Below, piece by piece: positions 7,601 to 10,665 of a stretch of DNA of 10,665 nucleotides. The stretch is from Dysgonamonadaceae bacterium (GTDB lineage: Bacteria > Bacteroidota > Bacteroidia > Bacteroidales > Azobacteroidaceae), in the NCBI GenBank assembly GCA_031258895.1, contig JAIRMF010000081.1, positions 1 to 10,665 on the forward strand. The letters are read 5' to 3'. The translations under genes were made by a program, and so were the position numbers. The notes below the pieces were generated by a model. That model saw only the letters and a list, made by a program, of their open reading frames with translations, did no database searches and was not told where the DNA came from. Position 1 is the first letter of the stretch, and the number at the start of each line of letters is the position of its first letter.

Positions 7601-9123
7601 GGGTATACGTTTTTCATCATCAGTTTCCAGGAGGGTGATGTTGGCGAGAAGGAAGTTCCTTTGAGCATTTTGAGATATAGGACATTACTTGCGCCGTTTG
7701 GGTTGTCGGTGGAGAATTCGCCTATTTGATATGTTTTTCCGCGGTAAGTGTAGGAGTATGCTACGGCGAGTACTTCGTCCGGTTGCAGGGGATAGTTGAG
7801 AGATATGTAACCTAATTTGCTATTGAGGGAGTAGTCGGAGTTATTTAGCCGTCGTGCGTTTTCTATTTTTTCGAAGTCTCGGCCACCTTCGAGAGTTGTT
7901 CCGGCGAAAGCTTGGTTTACCATACTTACGTCTCTGGACGCGGTATATATATTGAGCAGATTTGCGTATAGGTCGTTGGCGTTGTTGTACGGGATGTTTT
8001 CCGTTCCGATGGGATGAGTGAAAGTGGTGTTACTTATTTTGGTGTGTTCGCCTAGATCGGAGAATGCGAGTATATTTCGGGCTTCATCGTAGTTTGATCG
8101 GTGGTTGGTGATCCAGACTTCGATTCTGTCGATGTTTATTCCGGACTTGATGTAGGGGAGGCTTGCCATTGCCTCGTCATAGTTATCGTGAAAGTGGTGA
8201 GCGAGGAAGTAGTGCATATTTTCTTCATACTGGTCGGGTCTTATTTCGAAGGCGGTTGTTTGGATGTTTCCGCGCTGGGAGATTGTTTTGGCCTGTGATT
8301 CTTGTTGAGAGAAGATGGTTCCGACTGTGAGCTTGCCGAATTGTAATTCTGTTTTGATACCGAAGAGTGCGGCGCCGCCACGGATGAGGGAGTTTGAGGT
8401 ATTCATGCTTACGTTACCGGCTTCGAGTGTTTTGATTATTTCGTCTTCTTTACCTTTGTAACCGAGTTTGAGTTGTCGTTGGTCGAATTGGAATGTTGAT
8501 TCGGTATTGTAGTTAAGGTTGAAGTTAAGTTTGTCGCCGACGGACGCTTTGACGTCTGTATTTATCTGGGTATCGAAATCGAATGTTGTTTTGTTGCGTT
8601 GTCGTTCGGTGAGGGAGGGATTTCCGGATTTATTTTGGATTATACCCATTTTTATGGTGACATTTCCGTTTGCGTCGAGTTTGACGCCGCCTGGTCCGAA
8701 GATTTTGTCGGCTGGTCCGAGGCTGAATTGCATGTCGAGGAATGATAGCGGGTCTTTTTCTTTTCTTTTTCCAATGACTATGCTGTCGAAATCTTTGCGG
8801 TATTGGTTTTTGAGGTAGCTATTGAGGCTTTTTCGGATGTTATATTGGTAATATTCTGTTGGGGTTAGGTTTATTGGCGTTGTTATGAGTTCATTTCCTA
8901 TAGTTGTTTGGTATTCGTATCGGTTTGTTTCGGTATTGTATATGAAAGTTGTGTCGATATTTTGGGGTTGTTTGAGATCTATTGGGAACTTTGTTTCGAC
9001 GTCTTTAATATTTTTGGGGTTTGTATTTGCTATTGGGAAATTAGGTTTGGCGTTGTCGGCTGACTGGCTGTGTGCGTGCGTAGTCAGACAGAGCAACGCG
9101 AGTGTGATTGCGGTAATTTTCAT
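1633..9123 (-). CDS. sprA: SprA/Sov, outer-membrane translocon of the type IX secretion system
   Basis: SprA forms the very large outer-membrane beta-barrel (36 strands in the Flavobacterium johnsoniae structure) through which type IX cargo with a C-terminal sorting domain is exported, opening sideways to partner PorV. It is also needed for gliding in gliding species; the Porphyromonas gingivalis homologue is Sov. From the chosen start the protein has 2,496 residues, close to Sov. The start at 9123 gives a signal peptide, MKITAITLALLCLTTHAHS, with likely cleavage after AHS. Family landmarks: LGPADKIFGPGGV (135-147), GNVSM (236-240), LFGIKTELQFGKLTV (253-267), RPDQYEENMHYF (295-306), LREGSDY with following GATIMNL and NTLFGFNLNY (a second SprA_N-like segment, about 650-780), then QSLALNISNLAPGD and YRRLQMFVHAE (about 1310-1350). 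The C-terminus is rich in alternating beta-strand patterns and ends VKVSLQR. Two polar insertions stand out: about 1677-1711 and an N/Q/K-rich stretch at about 1900-1945. No frameshift is seen. The frame also extends 35 codons upstream to an ATG at 9228 (see findings). Confidence 0.97.
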   Translation of the reverse strand: MKITAITLALLCLTTHAHSQSADNAKPNFPIANTNPKNIKDVETKFPIDLKQPQNIDTTFIYNTETNRYEYQTTIGNELITTPINLTPTEYYQYNIRKSLNSYLKNQYRKDFDSIVIGKRKEKDPLSFLDMQFSLGPADKIFGPGGVKLDANGNVTIKMGIIQNKSGNPSLTERQRNKTTFDFDTQINTDVKASVGDKLNFNLNYNTESTFQFDQRQLKLGYKGKEDEIIKTLEAGNVSMNTSNSLIRGGAALFGIKTELQFGKLTVGTIFSQQESQAKTISQRGNIQTTAFEIRPDQYEENMHYFLAHHFHDNYDEAMASLPYIKSGINIDRIEVWITNHRSNYDEARNILAFSDLGEHTKISNTTFTHPIGTENIPYNNANDLYANLLNIYTASRDVSMVNQAFAGTTLEGGRDFEKIENARRLNNSDYSLNSKLGYISLNYPLQPDEVLAVAYSYTYRGKTYQIGEFSTDNPNGASNVLYLKMLKGTSFSPTSPSWKLMMKNVYPITENHRALEKDKFRFDIKYKNDTTGVYLNYITEGKIAKEPLLRVENLDRLDSRNEPFADGFFDYVEGMTVVSQYGKIIFPVVEPFGSHLKKKIADDIIAEKYIYQELYDSTLTVARQAAEKNKFIMTGQYKGSANSYSNYGNSLNSRSMTVSANGVRLREGSDYVINNGQVEITNPAYQNANIQQSFEDNTGFNLQRKTMMGLNLNYALTPKFNVGATIMNLSEMPLVMKTIPGQESINNTLFGFNLNYTTQSQLLTNILDKIPLLELTKPSQITLTAEYARLIPGHYKSRYGGDYSYIDDFEAAKKTIDLRQPHNWNLSSTPSSFPESKKTNDLTYGKNRSLMAWYYIDALFNRESSIMPTHIKNDKDQRSNHYVRAIKEGELFPEKDPTFGLSSILPVLNIAYYPKERGPYNLDAQGMNPDGTLANPEKRWGGVTRKIESGQVDFEANNIETIEFWLLDPFIYDKTSRGGDLYFNLGEISEDILKDEKKFFENGLPADGDATKTEQTVWGLVPRQQSLVYAFDNTEGARKRQDVGLDGLSTEDEFNFSSYGNYVNDLRNILSPQTQSIMENDPFSPLRDPAGDNYHYFRGSDFDAQRTPILNRYKHYNGTEGNSADANDTGENFNSAFRLTPDVEDINQDNTLNENEKYFQYHISIRPEDLTVGRNFIVQKKEVSPVLDNGKTEHIAWYQFKIPLAEFESKVGNINDFKTIRFLRMFLTNFSDSVILRFGTFELVYGDWRSYSKDLSNPNLPPQSNASISMSYVNYEEHSSKEPVNYILPPGVNRIIDPGQTQLRQQNEQSLALNISNLAPGDSRAIYRQSGLDTRQYRRLQMFVHAERLIDDLTNLEDDELSVFLRLGSDYRNNYYEYEVPLRLTPAGIYTETSDQQRKVWPSENMLDFPLSLLTDLKLERNREKRRAGSTVSYLTPYSIIDPANSRNTVTIVGNPTLSEVKVIMLGIRNNSRNTKSTEIWFNELRLTEFNEDGGWAGNANLFVGLSDMGSVTISGRKETTGFGSLDQGIMDRNIDDSYQYGVATQVDLGRFLSEKAKMSLPFYYSYTENTLSPKYNPLDQDVLLADALNNTDTKTERDSIRSFAVDKETSRSINFNNVKVDIQSKKPMPYDPANFTFGFSALENHAQNASTQYETTTEKSLTMDYIYSSPFKPWKPFAKTGKKGQADTKFLQSDTKKKHQTQQSSANKQSARTSLLDIVEIGLLPNSFQINSEIYRNYFEMQLRDIGNSDDVNMIPVSFREDFFWQRSLETQWKLTQNLNFSFNSGTNARIETPHEQVNKLFNPDKYSLWRDSVIQSIRNLGRPMEYKQKFTGTYKLPFSKLPLLNFIDGNLSYNSQYTWDRGATLEDASINLGNIITGSRSVGLDNITLKMETLYNKSKFLENANKKFVAQKNTRNQQRNIRNQRQNTNEQQQKKKTTKQKKKFENTITLSMDSTTQLAHQLGTKRLKITARTENGRLYPVKYKKTDNNTIEIKNRDSVKLKISLVELPPSEETDLYKAMQYTARALMLVRSVGFTYTESYELTLPNFEPEIGNFFGQGSSSVGISPGLDFAFGLINDDYIHKAEQRQWLIKNQDNITPAMTAKNQTFKFTAQLEPLAGMKITLDGVQTKTDHSETYFMYSGMPKKFTGTFVMTTIAFGTAFESSTAANGYHSQAFQNFLSNRTIVASRLEQRYATSTYPASGFLEGSYLAGQAYDPNIGAVNLNSTDVLIPAFIAAYTAQNPSTINLSPFPALKRLLPNWRVTYDGLMRIPFVNNNFKSFNIEHKYSCSYTVGAYNSYINWIGAGQDGIGFIENVFNGNPNPSSAYDITAVTLKEDFAPLVGLKTTLQNDLTLNLLYNTNRTVNLNIAAYQIVEGKQHQLTFETGYRINNFNRYLKIRKTGGVNFNNELNVKFGINYSKMHNLIRKIEETLTQATNGDSIFGIKFIADYNLSRMIVLQVYYDRQINNPLVSASAYPVSKSNFGLSVKVSLQR

Positions 9124-9216
9124 TTTGTTTGACACAACATTAATAACGTATGGAAGTGTGAAATCGTATATTTGGCCGTTGAAAAATTTTTGTTTGTGTG
9201 TGTTGTTATAAACAGG

Positions 9217-9241
9217 GAAAGCTGTCATCTCGACAGCTTTC
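9217..9241 (-). promoter_or_regulatory. Hairpin H1 with start codon, sprA-proximal copy
   Basis: Perfect 10-bp inverted repeat with a 5-nt loop (GAGAT in RNA sense). An ATG (9228-9226) uses two loop bases and the first base of the 3' arm. AAGGAG (9246-9241) lies 12 nt upstream, at the foot of the stem. The frame from this ATG (MTAFPVYNNTH...) is in phase with sprA and enters it 35 codons later without a stop. Folding would hide the start codon region and could modulate translation. I place the true sprA start downstream because of the signal peptide. Confidence 0.6.
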
Positions 9242-9279
9242 TCCTTGAATGTTCAAAAAATTTTTAATTTTCGTCACTG

Positions 9280-9287
9280 CAAAGGTA
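9280..9287 (-). promoter_or_regulatory. Promoter P1, -7 box, closest to sprA
   Basis: Minus-strand TACCTTTG matches TAnnTTTG. It is preceded by TAAC and a run of nine A. No TTG is found at the expected -33 distance; CGT occupies that position, as it does in copy 2. Transcription from here would start near 9273, about 45 nt before H1 and 150 nt before the sprA ATG at 9123. This is the most likely sprA promoter. Confidence 0.65.
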
Positions 9288-9288
9288 G

Positions 9289-9333
9289 TTATTTTTTTTT
9301 GTTCTGACGTATAGAAACAGGGAAAGCTGTCAT
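9289..9333 (-). CDS. Possible 14-residue leader peptide (copy 2)
   Basis: Starting at the hairpin ATG of copy 2, the frame reads MTAFPVSIRQNKKK and stops at a TAA that overlaps the run into the P1 -7 box. AAGGAG lies 12 nt upstream of the ATG. The first six residues match the copy 1 frame exactly and copy 4 closely (MTTFSV). Whether it is translated is unknown; the conserved peptide could simply reflect a conserved inverted repeat. It has no obvious run of one regulatory amino acid, so classical amino-acid attenuation is not suggested. Confidence 0.2.
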   Translation of the reverse strand: MTAFPVSIRQNKKK

Positions 9334-9346
9334 CTCGACAGCTTTC
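9322..9346 (-). promoter_or_regulatory. Hairpin H2 with start codon
   Basis: Identical to H1: arms GAAAGCTGTC and GACAGCTTTC, loop GAGAT, ATG at 9333-9331 and AAGGAG at 9351-9346. It lies downstream of P2 and about 40 nt upstream of the P1 -7 box, so it could act either as an RNA element of P2 transcripts or as a DNA operator for P1. Confidence 0.6.
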
Positions 9347-9385
9347 TCCTTGAATGGCTAAAAAAGATTTATCCCTTTACGCCGG

Positions 9386-9393
9386 CAAAGGTA
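9386..9393 (-). promoter_or_regulatory. Promoter P2, -7 box
   Basis: Minus-strand TACCTTTG, exact TAnnTTTG match, with the same TAAC and A-run context as P1 and the same lack of a consensus -33 TTG. The sequence just downstream (GCCGGCG) differs from P1, so only the promoter core is conserved between copies. Confidence 0.55.
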
Positions 9394-9426
9394 GTTATTT
9401 TTTTTGTTTTGGCGTATAGAAACAGG

Positions 9427-9451
9427 GAAAGCTGCTATCTCGACAGTTTTC
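9427..9451 (-). promoter_or_regulatory. Hairpin H3, degraded copy without start codon
   Basis: Aligned with H1 and H2, the arms are GAAAACTGTC and AGCAGCTTTC in RNA sense: one A-C mismatch, one G-U wobble and an unpaired base next to the loop. The position of the start codon reads ATA instead of ATG, and the AAGGAG motif is replaced by GAAAGA. It appears to be a decaying copy. Confidence 0.5.
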
Positions 9452-9472
9452 TTTCATTGCACTATTTATAAT

Positions 9473-9541
9473 TTATTTATATGGTCGGCAGAAGCGGTAA
9501 TTTTTTTCAGGTTTGCGTATAAAAACAGAGAAAGTTGTCAT
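9473..9541 (-). CDS. Possible 22-residue leader peptide (copy 4)
   Basis: Starting at the hairpin ATG of copy 4, the frame begins MTTFSVFIRKPEKN and ends at TAA (9475-9473). GGGGAG lies upstream of the start at the foot of the stem. It runs through the degraded P3 box. Relative to copy 2, Ala3 is Thr and Pro5 is Ser. Translation is unproven and the frame may be an accident of the repeat. Confidence 0.2.
   Translation of the reverse strand: MTTFSVFIRKPEKNYRFCRPYK
9492..9499 (-). promoter_or_regulatory. Degraded promoter P3
   Basis: At the position equivalent to the other -7 boxes the minus strand reads TACCGCTT, which keeps TA but loses most of TTTG. The A-run upstream is retained. Activity is probably weak or absent. 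This copy is also the one whose hairpin has lost its ATG. Confidence 0.35.
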
Positions 9542-9554
9542 CTCGACAACTTTC
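9530..9554 (-). promoter_or_regulatory. Hairpin H4 with compensatory base change
   Basis: Arms GAAAGTTGTC and GACAACTTTC form a perfect 10-bp stem with the same GAGAT loop and an ATG at 9541-9539. Against H1 and H2, a C-G pair has become T-A by a change in both arms. The change in the 3' arm alters a codon (GCT to ACT) while the matching change is in the arm before the ATG, so what is kept is the pairing rather than the peptide. Confidence 0.6.
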
Positions 9555-9594
9555 TCCCCAAGAATTTTAAATTTTTAATAATAGATATTGGGTG

Positions 9595-9602
9595 CAAAGG
9601 TA
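9595..9602 (-). promoter_or_regulatory. Promoter P4, -7 box, most distal
   Basis: Minus-strand TACCTTTG, exact TAnnTTTG match, with TAAC and a seven-A run upstream. It is the outermost copy. Unlike P1 to P3 it has no GAAAGCTGTC inverted repeat upstream; in its place the 10-bp palindrome ATGTATACAT (9620-9629) covers the -33 region. Confidence 0.55.
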
Positions 9603-9787
9603 GTTATTTTTTTAGCAGTATGTATACATTGCGAGGTTTTTCTTATTTTTGGCGTGTTTTCGGTAGTTTTTCGGGATTTTTCGTCGGGATTTTATTTGTT
9701 TTTTTTTGGGAGTGTTGAAAGTTACCGGTTATAGTAATTTTCTTTTGTGGTAGCGTGTAAGGTTTCATTCTGTTCTTTCTTTTCCAC
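9603..9787. other. Spacer between the promoter array and the 21-bp repeat tract
   Basis: AT-rich spacer with T-runs on the plus strand. It holds the palindrome ATGTATACAT (9620-9629) and, on the minus strand, a 41-codon ATG frame (9768-9643) whose product would be lysine-rich and basic (MKPYTLPQKKITITGNFQHS...) without recognisable domain or ribosome binding site. I do not call it a gene. TAACTTTC at about 9725 resembles a -7 box but lacks the final G. Confidence 0.45.
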
Positions 9788-10149
9788 TCTCCCGAATCTT
9801 CCTCCACATCGCCGTCCTCTACCTCCTCCTCTTCCGAATCTTCCTCCACCTCGATGTCCTCTCCATCCGCCCCGCCGTCCTCTTCTTTTGCTTTGCCGTC
9901 CTCTCCATCTCGCTTGCCGTCCTTTTCTTTCCCTCCTTCGGAAACTCTCTTCCCCTCGCCATCCTCCACATCCTACTCTCCCGAATTTTCTTATACCCCG
10001 CCATCCTCCACCTCCTCCTCTCCCGAATCTTCCTTCCCCTCGACATCCTCTTCATCTCGCTTTTCATCCTTTTCCTCGCACTTGCCGTCTTCTTCTTTCC
10101 CTCCTTCGGAAACTCTCTTTCCTCCTCGCATCTCTTCCTTCCAACCACC
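9788..10149. repeat. 21-bp-periodic tract, degenerate zone C
   Basis: Pyrimidine-rich on the plus strand and built from diverged 21-bp units. Register can be followed through recurring pieces: CCGAATCTT at 9792 and 9834 (42 bp apart), ACCTCCTCCTC at 9821 and 10010 (189 bp, nine units), and TCTTTCCCTCCTTCGG at 9926 and 10094 (168 bp, eight units). All spacings are multiples of 21. Long frames on both strands are a consequence of the period being divisible by 3; their translations are low-complexity (P/L/S-rich on plus, K/R/E-rich on minus). Confidence 0.75.
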
Positions 10150-10338
10150 GTCCTCACCCTCTCACTTTCTGTCCTCACCCTCTCACTTTCCATCCTCACC
10201 ATCTCACTTTCTGTCCTCACCCTCTCACTTTCTGTCCTCACCCTCTCACTTTTCGTCCTCACCCTCTCACTTGCCGTCCTCACCATCTCACTTTCTGTCC
10301 TCACCATCGCACTCACCGTCCTCTTCCTCTCACTCTCC
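10150..10338. repeat. 21-bp tandem repeat, zone B (nine units)
   Basis: Nine consecutive 21-bp units begin at 10150, 10171, 10192, 10213, 10234, 10255, 10276, 10297 and 10318. Each starts GTCCTC (one ATCCTC) followed by a CCCTCTCACTTTCT-like segment; the first, second and fourth are nearly identical. A further weak unit may run to 10359. On the minus strand the units read as the heptad ESERVRT in one frame. The strong purine/pyrimidine strand bias and near identity suggest fairly recent unit duplication. Confidence 0.9.
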
Positions 10339-10357
10339 GTCTACCCCCTTCCCCCCT

Positions 10358-10663
10358 TCAGAATTTCCCTTCCCACCTTGGTCCAAACGCTTCCTCTTGG
10401 GGCGCAAATGCTTCATCCCGCGGCACAAATGCTTCCCCCTGCAGAATAAATGCTTCCTCTCGGGGTGCAAAAGATAGATCTCGCGGCGCAAATGCTATAT
10501 CTCGGGGCGCAAATGCAATGTCTCGGAGCGCAAATGCGATGTCTCGGAGCGCAAATGCGATGTCTCGGTGCACATCTGTATAGTCTCGGGGCTCTTTGTC
10601 AATGTCTCGGCGCGCACTACCTATGTCTCGGTGTTTTTTGTCATTATCTCGGAGCGCACAACC
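10358..10663 (-). CDS. Heptad-repeat open frame reaching the window edge (doubtful)
   Basis: One minus-strand frame is open from the right edge to a TGA at 10360-10358, 101 codons, and could be the C-terminal part of a longer frame. It reads as 14 heptads of the type A-P-R-D-I-A-F, with R-D nearly invariant in the first ten, changing to E-E-A-F and ending GPRWEGKF. Third-position changes within the conserved residues include GAC/GAT for Asp and CCC/CCG for Pro. Against coding: the repeat itself guarantees long frames, the composition is simple, and the same register continues past the stop with a shifted frame. I recognise no family. Confidence 0.22.
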   Translation of the reverse strand, partial: GCALRDNDKKHRDIGSARRDIDKEPRDYTDVHRDIAFALRDIAFALRDIAFAPRDIAFAPRDLSFAPREEAFILQGEAFVPRDEAFAPQEEAFGPRWEGKF

Positions 10664-10665
10664 TA
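10385..10665. repeat. 21-bp tandem repeat, zone A (at least 13 units, continues past the edge)
   Basis: Units start at 10385 and then every 21 bp from 10406 to 10637, with a partial unit at 10658. The core TCTCGGGGCGC is best kept, followed in the middle units by AAATGC; the next few bases vary. It is in the same 21-bp register as zones B and C but has a different, less pyrimidine-rich sequence. Unlike a CRISPR array, there is no separation into long identical repeats and unique spacers. Confidence 0.9.

Larger units (their letters stand above)
9213..9602 (-). repeat. Tandem array of four ~105-bp promoter-plus-hairpin units upstream of sprA
   Basis: Four direct copies start at about 9213, 9318, 9423 and 9526 (plus coordinates of ACAG-GGAAAG-like starts). 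Read towards sprA, each copy has a -7 box, a variable AT-rich linker of about 30 nt, an inverted repeat with arms GAAAGCTGTC and GACAGCTTTC around a 5-nt loop, then CCCTGTTT or similar, TATACG and an A-run leading to the next -7 box. The hairpins and -7 boxes are conserved while the linkers are not. Copies 1 and 2 are closest to each other; copy 3 is the most degraded; copy 4 is divergent but intact. No transposase is present. The array could be stacked promoters, operator sites for a dimeric regulator, translated leader peptides, or a dispersed small repeat that happened to multiply here. Confidence 0.85.

Noticed and set aside
2270..8818. Plus-strand frames of 65-99 codons inside sprA
   Set aside because: All lie antisense to a continuous, well-supported coding frame and have no family resemblance; they are shadows of sprA.
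9213..9602. Insertion sequence or transposon ends
   Set aside because: The inverted repeats are local hairpins within each direct copy, not a pair flanking a gene, and no transposase frame or target duplication is visible.
9819..10316. Minus-strand 165-codon frame rich in ESERVRT heptads
   Set aside because: Extremely simple K/R/E composition produced by purine-rich repeat units; starts inside the repeat with no upstream signal. Kept only as a possible remnant in the heptad finding.
9854..10477. Plus-strand 207-codon serine/proline-rich frame
   Set aside because: Another frame of the same pyrimidine-rich repeat tract, overlapping the 278-codon frame.
9747..10583. Plus-strand 278-codon open frame through the 21-bp tract
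   Set aside because: Its translation is P/L/H/S/R low complexity in the repeat register; a period divisible by 3 keeps any frame open. No ribosome binding site and no recognisable domain.
10385..10665. CRISPR array
   Set aside because: Period is only 21 bp, the conserved core is about 11 bp grading into variable bases, and there are no long unique spacers or cas genes.

Overview
The window looks like chromosomal DNA from a member of the Bacteroidota, most probably order Bacteroidales. Three things point there: a SprA/Sov-type type IX secretion translocon, ribosomal proteins L3, L4 and S10 of Bacteroidota character, and promoter -7 boxes of the TAnnTTTG type upstream of both transcription units. 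I cannot name the genus. Every gene I trust is on the minus strand, so transcription runs from right to left.

Layout, left to right. Positions 1-1075 hold the first three genes of the S10 ribosomal-protein operon in reverse: the start of rplD (cut by the window edge), rplC and rpsJ. rpsJ is the promoter-proximal gene, with a good Bacteroidota promoter at 1191-1220 and a leader of about 110 nt. Positions 1221-1632 hold no convincing gene. Positions 1633-9123 hold one very large gene for SprA (Sov), the outer-membrane barrel through which type IX secretion cargo leaves the cell. It encodes 2,496 residues from a start chosen at a clear signal peptide.

Upstream of sprA, 9213-9602 is a tandem array of four units of about 105 bp, all pointing at sprA. 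Each unit has a promoter -7 box, a variable AT-rich linker, and a 10-bp-stem inverted repeat that carries a start codon at its loop. Copy 3 has lost both its -7 consensus and its ATG. Copy 4 carries a compensatory base-pair change in the stem. This array is the most interesting part of the window and may control sprA expression.

From about 9788 to the right edge (and beyond) lies a low-complexity tract built on a strict 21-bp period. It has three zones with different unit sequences, all in the same 21-bp register. Long reading frames cross it on both strands because 21 is a multiple of 3. I do not regard most of them as genes, but one minus-strand frame that is open to the window edge has a regular PRD-type heptad and deserves a check.

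Functionally the two gene groups are independent: translation machinery on the left, protein secretion across the outer membrane on the right. What links them is only that sprA sits directly upstream of the S10 operon, where many Bacteroidales carry fusA.
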